From CAVWCQ01 sp963753545 (GTDB taxonomy: Bacteria; Chloroflexota; Anaerolineae; Aggregatilineales; Aggregatilineaceae), in assembly GCA_963753545.1 (NCBI GenBank), contig CAVWCQ010000008.1:2418001-2482000 (forward strand): DNA of 64,000 nucleotides, in the 5' to 3' direction. The position numbers and the translations under genes are program-made. A model generated the notes under the pieces. It was given only the letters and a program-made list of their open reading frames with translations. It had not been told where the DNA came from and made no database searches. Below, piece by piece: positions 34,437 to 42,478 of the stretch (positions are counted from its first letter, which is position 1; each line of letters begins with the position of its first letter).

Positions 34437-34840
34437 GCGACCCTCCGAAGCTGCTTGATGGCCAGTGTCAGCCCAAAAACGATGATCACCAGCGGCAAAA
34501 AGGCGTCGCCGTTATCACCGTGTAAAACGCCCAGGTTGCGAGCCATAACAACGATACCCATCACAATGACGGAGCCGCCAATTAAGATCACCGTTTCGGG
34601 GCGTGGAAACAGACGCCGCTCCTCATCCCTCGTGGATGGAATATCGATCAAGGCCTGGGGCGGCAGAATGAGCCACAGCGCCAGATAGATCAAAATCCCT
34701 GTTCCAGCCGTGAACAGGCCTAATACAATAAACAGGGTGCGGACCCACCAGGGATCGAGTTCGATATAAGACCCCAGTCCGCCGCAAACACCGCCTAATA
34801 CGCGGTCGGTCAGGCTGCGAGTTAGCCGTTGATATCTCAT
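34433..34840 (-). CDS. pspC: PspC-domain envelope-stress protein
   Basis: A 135-residue PspC-family protein. The N-terminal signature RSLTDRVLGGVCGGLGSYIE and the following WWVRTLFIVLGLFTAGTGIL and LIYLALWLILPPQ are typical. A second hydrophobic pair lies near the C-terminus (ETVILIGGSVIVMGIVVM and LPLVIIVFGLTLAI). I use the ATG at 34840, which has AAGGAAACG upstream; an earlier in-frame ATG (34864) lies in the promoter. The stop overlaps the LiaF-like gene as ATGA. PspC proteins sense damage to the cytoplasmic membrane. The gene is divergent from a GNAT gene across 204 bp. Confidence 0.88.
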   Translation of the reverse strand: MRYQRLTRSLTDRVLGGVCGGLGSYIELDPWWVRTLFIVLGLFTAGTGILIYLALWLILPPQALIDIPSTRDEERRLFPRPETVILIGGSVIVMGIVVMARNLGVLHGDNGDAFLPLVIIVFGLTLAIKQLRRVA

Positions 34841-35017
34841 CCTGTCGTTTCCTTGTTCCAACATCCGGGTACACCGACACTATACCCCGTCTGTTTGATT
34901 CTGCAAGTCGGCTTGCTTTTGTCTTTTCCCGGTGCGAGAATTGCCAGCAGCGTCGGTTCCAGAAAGCCTCTCGCGCCCCACATACCTGCGCAGTGCTGGG
35001 AAACCGGATGGTTTAAT

Positions 35018-35045
35018 GGGGTATTAAGGGGATTTCCCCTGGAAA
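35018..35045 (+). repeat. 28-nt palindromic repeat, copy 1, over the GNAT ribosome-binding site
   Basis: GGGGTATTAAGGGGA-TT-TCCCCTGGAAA matches the copy at 45851-45878 in 26 of 28 positions, differing only in the two central bases. The inner AGGGGA/TCCCCT stem covers the AAGGGG that would serve as Shine-Dalgarno for the ATG at 35045. Confidence 0.7.
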
Positions 35046-35917
35046 TGTCAAAAAAGGACTATCCTCACGTGTTGTGCCGTCCCCTTTCTTCTGTTGATTT
35101 TGCAGCATTTACATCCGCTTTTAATCTGGCTTACAGTGATTATTTTATGCCGATCTCCATGACAGTCCCCGCCTTTCGTGCGCTCATCGAGCGTGATGAC
35201 CTGAGCATGGAAGGCTCTGTGGTTACGGTTGACGACACAGGTCTTATCGTTGGCATGGGATTGCTGGGAATTCGCGGGCAAAAAGGCTGGATTGGCGGGA
35301 TGGGTGTCATCCCGGCTTATAGGCGGCAGGGAATTGGCCGGCAGATGATGCTCTATCTGTTGGAACAGGCTCGCCAGCGCCAGCTCAATGACGTTTATTT
35401 GGAAGTGATCGAAAAAAATGGGGGCGCGTATGCGCTCTATAAGCAGCTTGGTTTTGTTGATCTTCGCTACCTGCTGGTGTTGGAGCGGCAGCCCATGCCC
35501 GTTTCAGCAGGCGACGCGGCCTACAAGATTCAGGATGAATATGCAGGTCATATTCTGGATCATTTTGAAACCTTCCACAGCACGGCGAATAGCTGGCAGC
35601 GCGAACTGCCTTCATTAGAAGCCATGTCGAGCCAGATCGATGGATGGATAGCCTCGAAAGATGGACAGCCTGCCGCCTATGCCTTGGGTTGGGCAAGCGA
35701 ATACGGCATTCGGCTGGTTGATCTGGCTGCCGCGCCTGATGGAGATCGTACTGGCGCAGCGCTGGCGCTGCTGGCCCATCTGCATGGAGCGCATCCTTCT
35801 GCTCACGGCAGCTTTTATAATGTAACAGACGACGATCCGGTGCTGCCTGCCGTCCAGACTGTTGGATACACTACCGCGCTCCGCCAGATCGAGATGCGCC
35901 GCACCATCGAAAAATAA
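35045..35917 (+). CDS. GNAT-family N-acetyltransferase with duplicated domain
   Basis: A 290-residue protein. The first 140 residues form a complete GNAT domain: N-terminal strand-helix with AFTSAFNLAYSDYFMPISM, the acetyl-CoA loop GMGVIPAYRRQGIGRQMML (R-x-x-G-I-G), and NGGAYALYKQLGFVDLRYLL at the end. The second half (about 150-285) is a degenerate, GNAT-like domain with SEYGIRLVDLAAAPDGDRTG and GSFYNVTDDDPVLPAVQTVG. Such two-domain proteins acetylate small molecules or act on metabolites. I start at 35045; the open frame extends upstream without family similarity. The 28-nt palindromic repeat overlaps its ribosome-binding site, so translation may be controlled by a hairpin. Confidence 0.83.
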   Translation: MSKKDYPHVLCRPLSSVDFAAFTSAFNLAYSDYFMPISMTVPAFRALIERDDLSMEGSVVTVDDTGLIVGMGLLGIRGQKGWIGGMGVIPAYRRQGIGRQMMLYLLEQARQRQLNDVYLEVIEKNGGAYALYKQLGFVDLRYLLVLERQPMPVSAGDAAYKIQDEYAGHILDHFETFHSTANSWQRELPSLEAMSSQIDGWIASKDGQPAAYALGWASEYGIRLVDLAAAPDGDRTGAALALLAHLHGAHPSAHGSFYNVTDDDPVLPAVQTVGYTTALRQIEMRRTIEK

Positions 35918-35918
35918 C

Positions 35919-35949
35919 AACAAAAAGAGCGCCCCAAGGCGCTTTATTT
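35919..35949. terminator. Bidirectional terminator between GNAT and FHA genes
   Basis: Stem AGCGCC-CCAA-GGCGCT (35928-35943) with T-rich sequence on the plus side (TTATTT) and A-rich sequence (AACAACAAAAAG) before it. It serves the convergent genes on both strands. Confidence 0.75.
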
Positions 35950-36432
35950 GTAGGGTGAGCGCACAAAGCGCAGAACAATATGCACCCGGCCTAAGTCAAT
36001 TTCGTCGCCATCACGGACACGATACCGCCGCCGGGGTTCCAGCGAAAAGCCGTTAATGCGCGTGCCATTGGTGCTGCCCAGATCTTCGATATACAGGGCT
36101 TTGTTATCACTGTCCTGGATGATCGCAGCATGGCGACGCGATACCCCTCCATCCTGTCCGCCATACGGCGTCAAATCCAGGTCAGGGTAGTAGGTGGCAA
36201 CAGGGTCTGCTCGCCCAAGGACAATGCGTTCCTTCACTTCGAGGCCTACCGTCGTCTGGTTTTGCCCGCCAATTTGCAGCAGCAAACGCCAGGGTGCAGG
36301 GAGTCGCGCGGTTTGTGGGCGATGAACCTGATCATCCGACGGCATCTTGGGCAGTTCAATATAGCCATCTAGTGCCGTAGTTTCGCGTTTCGATGCTTCG
36401 TTGTTAGGTTCTGGGGTTCCGTCGTCCGCCAT
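35944..36432 (-). CDS. FHA-domain protein
   Basis: A 162-residue protein with an unstructured acidic N-terminus (residues 1-48) and a C-terminal FHA domain (about 62-160). The phosphothreonine-binding motifs are complete: ERIVLGRADP, then GVSRRHAAIIQDSDNKALYI, then EDLGSTNGTRING, and RVRDGDEIDLG. FHA domains read Ser/Thr phosphorylation; no Ser/Thr kinase is encoded in this window, so the partner must lie elsewhere. The gene is monocistronic, convergent with the GNAT gene and divergent from the 36580 gene. Confidence 0.92.
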   Translation of the reverse strand: MADDGTPEPNNEASKRETTALDGYIELPKMPSDDQVHRPQTARLPAPWRLLLQIGGQNQTTVGLEVKERIVLGRADPVATYYPDLDLTPYGGQDGGVSRRHAAIIQDSDNKALYIEDLGSTNGTRINGFSLEPRRRYRVRDGDEIDLGRVHIVLRFVRSPYK

Positions 36433-36579
36433 TAAGACCTTCCATCGTAACAGTATTGACCATAATTCAAATCAATTATACACCTTCCTGAGATGTGACA
36501 AAGGTTACACTGGTACAATTTGAGCCGCGCTGGTAAGTTTGTACATACGGAATTTCTCTCCTTCAGAAGACGGCCTGAT

Positions 36580-38104
36580 ATGGTTCTTGCACTCAAAAAT
36601 TGGCTAAAGCGCCCCGCTTTGTGGTTGGGCGCAGCCGTCATTTTTATGGCCGGAGCAGCAGCCTGGCGGGCTGGCTCCTCTACGTCTCCTCAATGGTCGC
36701 CTGTTGGGGACCAGGGTGAGGCGGTCCCCTTTACACGGCCTGCCCTGCTCTCAAATGGACTCGTCTGGCAGCAAAGCGAGGCATCGTCGGGGTTGACCTA
36801 CCGCTCCTTTGACGTTTCCAGTCCAGCAGTTTCCATTGTGGCCTATCCTGACGTATTTCCCCAGGAGTGGCAGGTCAGCCCGGCAGGTGAGGATAACTAC
36901 CATCTCGTCTGGCTGGACCAGGATGGCAGGCTGCGGTGCGCCCTGATAAACAGCCTGGGCCAAACCGTTCGCGGTCCCATCGAACTCGCGCCGTTAGCAC
37001 AGCTTGGTTTTAGTGTTGTTCCGCGTGATGATCGTTTGCTGGTGCTGTGGCTGGATATCAGTGGGCAGTTGGGCATTACCGAACTGGACGAGGCAGGACG
37101 TCCGCGCGCGCCACAGCATCCCCTGGCTGAGTTTATTGAACGGGCCGGCAGGGGGATTGGATCAAAGGGATAGACTGCATCTGGCCTGGCTGGCTCCTTC
37201 CGGCTCGAACCAGTGGGCTGTCCGCTATCAGGTCTCTCCCATCGATCAGGTTAGCTCCGGCGTGCCATCCACCCTGCTAACCTTTTCGCTGGACTCAACC
37301 GAAAGCATAGTTTCATTCTTTATGGGGCTGGACCAGACATCTGTTTATCTGCTGTGGAGTACCGCCCAGGTTGATCAACCAGATCGGGAACGTACTTACG
37401 TGTGGGCCTTCCCCCTGGACGAACCGCAGAACGGCGCACTTTCTGAAATAGTCCTGCCTCCTGAGAATCCGGCTCCTTTACGCTGGGTACGTCCTGTTGT
37501 TGCGCAGCAGGCGCGGCTGATCTTGACGCTCGCCGTCCGAACCGAAGCGGGATGGCGTCCGGCAGTCGCCTTTTTCCAGGCAGGAAAGCGGGTCGATTTT
37601 CAGATCGTCGCCCGGCAGCCAGCAAATGCAGGTCCGCCAGCCGCCGCAGTCGACGAAAAAGGTTCCGTACATATGGCGTGGGCATCCCGCCAGGGTGCTG
37701 TTTCTCATCTTTTACTCACTGGGGGAGAGGGTGATCAGCAGAACGAGGATCGGTCACTCGCTCTGCTCGCCGGATTGGTTCGGCTCCCGCTGGTCTTCTT
37801 GTGGCTGTTTATTCCTGTCGGATTGATCTGGATTTCGCCCCGATTCGCGCCCCTCTCACTGATCCTCTATAGTGCGGCCCAAATAATATGGCCGCGTGAT
37901 CTTTTCGCGACGCTGCCACCCCTGCTAACTGGACTTGACCATTTCCAACCCGCTTTTGTGGCTGGCGGCACGGTTCTGATCATTGGTGCAGCAGCGGCAA
38001 CCGTTTGGGTTAGCCTGTCATGGCAAAAGCAGCGGGCGTGGTTGTTTTTTTTCCTCGTTGACGCGCTGCTCACTTGGCTGATCTTTGGCCCGAATGTAGG
38101 CTAA
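36580..38104 (+). CDS. Membrane-anchored beta-propeller-like protein, broken by one frameshift
   Basis: Two frames join near 37150, inside a run of five G, into a protein of about 507 residues. Part 1 has an N-terminal anchor (WLGAAVIFMAGAAAWRAG) and strands such as NYHLVWLDQDGRLRCALI and DRLLVLWLDISGQLGITELD. Part 2 continues LDQRDRLHLAWLAPSGSNQW, DQTSVYLLWSTAQVDQ and GSVHMAWASRQGAVSHLL, which repeat the same W-centred blade pattern. It then has three or four C-terminal helices (LVFLWLFIPVGLIWI, FVAGGTVLIIGAAAATVW). The blades would face the outside between the two membrane parts. Function unknown; carbohydrate binding is possible. The indel is probably an error. Confidence 0.62.
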
Positions 38105-38184
38105 TGGCTGGCAAACCGTCGGTTTGTTAGGCCAATTTTGCGCTACAATAACCCCTCTATCTGAATGAAACGTCGAGGAATTTT

Positions 38185-39864
38185 ATGAGCCGTCCGCGTA
38201 TACTCTTCTCCACTCTTGCTAGTCTGCTCCTGATGAGCTTGATCCCTCCGGTAAACGCTTATCCCGGTACGCAAACAGACAATTCGCTGGTCGTTCATCT
38301 GGCAATGCCCGAACCCGCCAACCTGGACCCGGTTCAAATATCGCGTTTTGACTCCGTCACGCGCGACCTGGATGAAAACCTTTTTGTGGGCCTGACTCGC
38401 TATAACCCACAAACTCAGGATATTGAACCGATGCTGGCGAAAAGCTGGTCCGTCAGCGACGATGGCTTGACCTGGACCTTTACCCTGCGCGACGATATAC
38501 AATGGGTACAAACCAACGAGGATGGCAGCATTGAAGCGCTGCGGCCCGTAGCAGCAGGTGATTTTGTATATGCCATTCAGCGTGCTTGCGATCCGCTGCG
38601 TCCGTCTCCACTGACGGCCAATATGATGGTGGTGCGTGGCTGCAAAACAGTTGCCAATGCCTTCCCCGAAGTAATCAATGATCTCTTTATCGCTGAAGAA
38701 ATCGGCGTACGGGCAACAGGGCCAAGCACGCTTGAGATTGATCTCCTGTTTCCATCTGCTTATTTTCTGACCCTGGTCAGCACCCCGGAATTCCGCCCCC
38801 TGGCCCGTGAATCCGTTTCGGATACCGAAGCCTGGATAGAACCCACCGCGATCATGACCAATGGTCCCTTCGCCTTGTCAACGCGCGCGGCAAGCGGCAT
38901 GACACTCGTTCGTAATCCCTATTGGCCCGATTCGTTTGCTGGGAACGTGGAACAGATCGACATCACTTTTACCACCGATCCCACTTCTGCCATCACGAAC
39001 GGCAGCGTCGATATGGCCCGCTTGTTGCCCGCACAGGCCGCTGCGCTGCGCAGCACATCGCCCGATCTGGTCTACAGTGCCGAAGGAACAACCTTAACGC
39101 TTCTGGGCTTTTCCTATGAGCGAAATCTGGTCAACACTCCCGAAGTCCGGCGGGCGCTGGCAAATGCCCTCGACCGTAATGCTTTAATCAGCCAGTTCTT
39201 CCCGGAACAGGACATGCCCCAGATGCGGTTCACACCTCCGGGAGTGGTTGCCGCGCCAGCATTTGTCGCCCCTGCTGCCGATCCTGCTCAGGCCCAGGCA
39301 CAATTCAGCGCTGCCGGATATCCAGCCTGCGAAGGTGTGCCGGAAAATACGATTTTGCTAGTTCCCGATGATGACCCGCTGTGGACCGATCTGGGAACAG
39401 TTATCACTCAACAGTGGGCCGCAACGTTGGGCTGCAACCCTGCCCTCTTTGAAGTTCAGGCATTGTCGCGCGTCCTGCTCATCGAACTCAGCCATGCCGC
39501 CTATGATCCCGAAGCGGTGACCCGCTCCCACATCTGGCTGATTACCTGGAGTTCCGATTATCCCGATGCAAACGGTTGGATTGCTGATGCCCTTCACTGT
39601 CACTATGGCTATATTAAAACGGGGCGCGAATGTGATGCGACTGATGCCCTGCTGGATCAGGCCGCTGTTGAGATGGACACTGCCAAACGAGCCGATCTGT
39701 ACAGTCAGGCGGAAGAAGCATTCTTTGGACCAAACGGCACTTTCCCCGTTATTCCTCTCTTCATTTCAACCTCCGATTGGGCGCAGCAGCCCTGGCTGAA
39801 AGACGTTAATCTCTACGGCCCGGCTCGCTACGACCTGTGGACGATTGATGACAGCGCCCGTTAA
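38185..39864 (+). CDS. ABC transporter solute-binding protein, peptide type (SBP_bac_5)
   Basis: A 559-residue secreted protein with a Sec signal peptide (residues 1-26, ending PPVNA). The mature part begins with LVVHLAMPEPANLDPVQISR and LDENLFVGLTRYNPQTQDIE, then MLAKSWSVSDDGLTWTFTLR, the standard OppA/DppA-type lobe. NGPFALSTRAASGMTLVRNPY and VRRALANALDRNALISQFF are also typical. No lipobox cysteine is seen after the signal, so it may be free or retained by the wall. No permease or ATPase genes adjoin it, so it is an orphan binding protein that may serve a transporter elsewhere. Confidence 0.88.
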   Translation: MSRPRILFSTLASLLLMSLIPPVNAYPGTQTDNSLVVHLAMPEPANLDPVQISRFDSVTRDLDENLFVGLTRYNPQTQDIEPMLAKSWSVSDDGLTWTFTLRDDIQWVQTNEDGSIEALRPVAAGDFVYAIQRACDPLRPSPLTANMMVVRGCKTVANAFPEVINDLFIAEEIGVRATGPSTLEIDLLFPSAYFLTLVSTPEFRPLARESVSDTEAWIEPTAIMTNGPFALSTRAASGMTLVRNPYWPDSFAGNVEQIDITFTTDPTSAITNGSVDMARLLPAQAAALRSTSPDLVYSAEGTTLTLLGFSYERNLVNTPEVRRALANALDRNALISQFFPEQDMPQMRFTPPGVVAAPAFVAPAADPAQAQAQFSAAGYPACEGVPENTILLVPDDDPLWTDLGTVITQQWAATLGCNPALFEVQALSRVLLIELSHAAYDPEAVTRSHIWLITWSSDYPDANGWIADALHCHYGYIKTGRECDATDALLDQAAVEMDTAKRADLYSQAEEAFFGPNGTFPVIPLFISTSDWAQQPWLKDVNLYGPARYDLWTIDDSAR

Positions 39865-39880
39865 CCCGAACAAAATAGCA

Positions 39881-39906
39881 GGCGGGTATTTTTGATGATG
39901 CCCGCC
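39881..39906. terminator. Hairpin after the solute-binding-protein gene
   Basis: GGCGGG (39881-39886) pairs with CCCGCC (39901-39906) across a 14-nt loop. The downstream T content is low, so it is a moderate terminator at most. Confidence 0.5.
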
Positions 39907-39913
39907 TCTAAAA

Positions 39914-39947
39914 TAGTACTTAAAGTTCAACTTTAAAGGAGTATTTT
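39914..39947 (+). promoter_or_regulatory. 34-nt dyad element, copy 2
   Basis: It begins TAGTACTTAAAGTTCAACTT and ends GGAGTATTTT; 32 of 34 bases equal copy 1 (20872-20905, other strand). The core AAAGTT-C-AACTTT is an inverted repeat. No gene start follows in either direction within 300 bp. Confidence 0.65.
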
Positions 39948-40268
39948 AGGGAAGACTTCTGTGCTATCCTGTAAATACAGTGGATGGCTTGTGGTTCCCT
40001 TTTTAACTTATCTTTTCTCTGCTTTTCGCTTTTGTTCTAGGAGCCAAGGTTAGCAAATGGTTAGAAGCACCCTCCAAAAACAGTGATTCGGCGGATCGCC
40101 ACGAGAAGAAGTGAGTAACTTATGAGAATTCTCGGCTGGTCGAACCTGTTTCTGGCATGGAAAATTTACTAATATCCGCCTAATAGATCACTATTTGCCT
40201 CTAAATGATCACAAAAGGCGGTTTTATTGCATTTTAGCAGCACATGATCTGCGAGCGCGCGTACTCGT

Positions 40269-41168
40269 CTAATCTGCTTGCTGCTGGAAATTGACCCAAT
40301 AGGATGTGTGTGTCGTCACCGTGTTGCCGCTCTCATCCTCGGTTTCGCAGCTATTCCCTTCGAGCGGGCGCGGTGTCGAAATCTGGTTGAGCAGCGCCAC
40401 GGTATACGAGTACCCCGGCGTCATCTGAAAATCGGCAAAGCCGGGTTCGCGTCCAGGCTTCAGTCCAGTAAAGAAGGTGTCGGACTCGCTGCCCCAACTC
40501 ACCTGAATGGGCACGCCGGGCACGCCTTCCCCGCGCACATCAAACACGCGTACTTCAATCACACCGTCCAGGGTGGCATCGCAGAACGCGTCCAGGCGGG
40601 CCAGAACATACCCCCCCGTAGGAGCCGACGTGAGAGTCGGCTCAACCAGATCGAGTGGCGTATTCGTCGGGATCGGCGGCGTGGCCGTTTTGGTGGCAGG
40701 CGGAAGCAGCGTCGCCGTTGGACTCAGCGTTGGTGTCGGCGTGTTAAAACTCACCGGAGCCGGAGTCGGATATTGGCCATCTGCGCAGCCGCTGGCCCCC
40801 TGCGAGCGATAGAGTTGTTCCAGTGCGCGCATCGCTACCACATCACTGTTCCGCCGGATCTGCACCGTGCGATGCCGCTCACAGGCGACATCAGACACCA
40901 TATCCCAGACATTCTGGCTGGGCCGAAGCGCCATCAGGCGGTTAAAGGCCAGATCTAGGTTATGGTTGTAGGAATAGCTTAAAGCCACGGCGATCACATA
41001 CTGTTCACGTGCTTCCGGTCCCAACTGCCACGGTCGGATATTCTTTTCAATGACTGGATCGACGTTCCACGTATAAAACAGGCCCGCCCCAACACCCAGG
41101 ATCACGCCCAGGATCAGGCCCAGCCAGGAGATACCACTCGATAGTGATGGAGAATCGCGGCGAGTCAT
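40269..41168 (-). CDS. Anchored extracytoplasmic protein, paralogue of its upstream neighbour
   Basis: A 299-residue protein that I do not recognise by family. One N-terminal membrane helix (LGLILGVILGVGAGLFYTW) is followed by a helical domain containing PEAREQYVIAVALSYSYNHN and DLAFNRLMALRPSQNVWD. A low-complexity Pro/Thr linker follows (about 133-185, for example NTPTPTLSPTATLLPPATKT), then a C-terminal beta-rich domain (CDATLDGVIEVRVFDVRGEG, PGYSYTVALLN) with four cysteines in the protein's outer half. Its N-terminal 100 residues resemble the 128-residue product of the gene 2 bp upstream. It is probably on the outer face of the membrane. Function unknown. Confidence 0.65.
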   Translation of the reverse strand: MTRRDSPSLSSGISWLGLILGVILGVGAGLFYTWNVDPVIEKNIRPWQLGPEAREQYVIAVALSYSYNHNLDLAFNRLMALRPSQNVWDMVSDVACERHRTVQIRRNSDVVAMRALEQLYRSQGASGCADGQYPTPAPVSFNTPTPTLSPTATLLPPATKTATPPIPTNTPLDLVEPTLTSAPTGGYVLARLDAFCDATLDGVIEVRVFDVRGEGVPGVPIQVSWGSESDTFFTGLKPGREPGFADFQMTPGYSYTVALLNQISTPRPLEGNSCETEDESGNTVTTHTSYWVNFQQQAD

Positions 41169-41170
41169 CG

Positions 41171-41557
41171 TTATTGGCCGTTGAACTGTGTGGGAACAGG
41201 CGTCAGGCGATAAATCTCCATGATCGGCGTTAGTCCACCCATGGCTTCTGCCAGCGCAACCATGACAGGGATTGCCGGAACGTTACTCTGGCTGATATAG
41301 CGCTCGGTCAGATCCTGGATGTATTGGGGAATATCCCCTTTCTCCAGCGCTTGCAGACGTTCCAGGGCCGCCGCCGGGTCCCGGTCAACCTGATACCCTT
41401 CTGCGACCATCACCGTATAATCTTCTTGATAGCGTGGAGCCAATGCTTTAATCGAGTGGTTGGTGGTTTCGACGGGGAACTGTTCCCACCCCAGGTAGAC
41501 GCCAAACGCCAGTCCAACAATGAGGCCGACAAGCAGTGAGCCTATTGTTCGCTTCAT
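41171..41557 (-). CDS. Small anchored protein, paralogous to the next gene
   Basis: A 128-residue protein with an N-terminal membrane helix (IGSLLVGLIVGLAFGVYLGW) and a soluble helical domain (KALAPRYQEDYTVMVAEGYQ, then DPAAALERLQALEKGDIPQY). The order helix, short W-x-x-x-P loop, RYQEDY/REQYV helix and ALxRLxAL helix is shared with the first third of the downstream protein, so the pair arose by duplication. TPR-like packing is possible. Two genes in one unit with a 2-bp gap. Function unknown. Confidence 0.65.
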   Translation of the reverse strand: MKRTIGSLLVGLIVGLAFGVYLGWEQFPVETTNHSIKALAPRYQEDYTVMVAEGYQVDRDPAAALERLQALEKGDIPQYIQDLTERYISQSNVPAIPVMVALAEAMGGLTPIMEIYRLTPVPTQFNGQ

Positions 41558-41670
41558 AGTGGTTAACCTGCCTAGACCCTAAGGATATCCACCGCTATAA
41601 TATGCCAATCGTGCAACAATCTCAAAAAAGCTGTATATGCTCGTTACGCGACGAACGGTGACCGGACAAC

Positions 41671-41697
41671 AAAAAAGCCGGGACAGTAGTCCCGGCT
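41671..41697 (-). terminator. Rho-independent terminator of tRNA-Leu
   Basis: A 9-bp stem AGCCGGGAC-AGTA-GTCCCGGCT (41676-41697) is followed on the minus strand by TTTTTT (41676-41671). Confidence 0.9.
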
Positions 41698-41705
41698 CAC
41701 TAGAA

Positions 41706-41789
41706 TGCCGAAGGTGGGGGTCGAACCCACAAGGAGTCACCTCCACGCGATTTTGAGTCGCGCGCGTCTGCCAATTCCGCCACTCCGGC
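41706..41789 (-). tRNA. tRNA-Leu (anticodon CAA)
   Basis: On the minus strand GCCGGAG begins the acceptor stem and CTTCGGC plus discriminator A ends it; CCA is not encoded. The D-arm has TGGCGGAATTGGCAGACGC, the anticodon loop is CTCAAAA with CAA, the class-II variable arm is TGGAGGTGACTCC-like, and the T-arm has GGGTTCGACCCCC. This gives an 84-nt tRNA-Leu reading UUG. A terminator follows at once. Confidence 0.95.
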
Positions 41790-41854
41790 TGGACGAGTCA
41801 TAGTATAAAAGTTTTCTGGCTTTCCGTCAATGGTATGCCACTGCGAGCGACTTT

Positions 41855-42448
41855 ATGGACGAAACTACTTTTATTCAGGCAGCCAGACGGGGCGATGTTG
41901 AATCGTTCAACCGCCTTGTTCTGTCCTATCAAGACATGGTTTATAACGTCGCTTACCGGATCATGGGCGACCGGGACGCCGCCGCAGACGCCGCACAGGA
42001 AGCTTTTATTTCGGCCTTCCGCAATTTACACCAGTTTCAAGGCGAACGGTTTAAGCCCTGGCTGATACGGATTGTTACAAACGCCTGTTATGATGAACTG
42101 CGCCGCCGCCACCGCCGTCCGGCATCCTCGCTGGAAGACCTCTACGAAGGGGATGAGTTTCCGGCGGCCAATCATGACGACAGCCCCGAACAAGTCGCCC
42201 AGCGGCACGAACTGAACAGCGCGATCCAGGACTGCATCAGCGCTCTGCCCGACAACCAGCGAGTGATCGTTGTGCTGGTCGATGTGGAAGGCTACCCCTA
42301 TCAGGATATCGTAACCATCGTCGGCGCACCATTAGGCACCGTGAAATCGCGCTTGAGCCGGGCACGTACCCAACTGCGCGATTGTTTGCAGGCTGTTCAG
42401 GAACTTTTGCCTGCCGAGTACCGTCTATCAGATGAACGTGAGTCGTAA
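41855..42448 (+). CDS. ECF RNA polymerase sigma factor
   Basis: A 197-residue sigma-70-family factor. Region 2 is DVESFNRLVLSYQDMVYNVA, then YRIMGDRDAAADAAQEAFIS and AFRNLHQFQGERFKPWLIRI, typical of the RpoE-like ECF group. Region 4 is ISALPDNQRVIVVLVDVEGY and PYQDIVTIVGAPLGTVKSRL, the -35-recognition helix-turn-helix. Linker residues 85-135 are acidic. The gene precedes a membrane anti-sigma-like protein (30-bp gap) and a Nudix hydrolase on the same strand. The likely model is release of the sigma factor upon an envelope or oxidative signal. An autoregulated promoter upstream is expected but was not identified. Confidence 0.93.
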   Translation: MDETTFIQAARRGDVESFNRLVLSYQDMVYNVAYRIMGDRDAAADAAQEAFISAFRNLHQFQGERFKPWLIRIVTNACYDELRRRHRRPASSLEDLYEGDEFPAANHDDSPEQVAQRHELNSAIQDCISALPDNQRVIVVLVDVEGYPYQDIVTIVGAPLGTVKSRLSRARTQLRDCLQAVQELLPAEYRLSDERES

Positions 42449-42478
42449 TACCGTTTCAACAAGGAATGCTGTTATCCA

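Larger units (their letters stand above)
39865..40268. other. Intergenic region between convergent genes
   Basis: This 404-bp AT-rich stretch has no supportable gene; only tiny reading frames occur. It has a GGCGGG/CCCGCC hairpin (39881-39906) and, directly after it, the second copy of the 34-nt dyad (39914-39947). Because it lies between two gene ends, an operator has no obvious client here; a short non-coding transcript reading rightwards from the dyad is possible but unproven. Confidence 0.6.

Noticed and set aside
39865..40268. The 34-nt dyads as ends of a MITE or insertion sequence.
   Set aside because: No second end, no target duplication and no similarity outside the 34 nt at either site.
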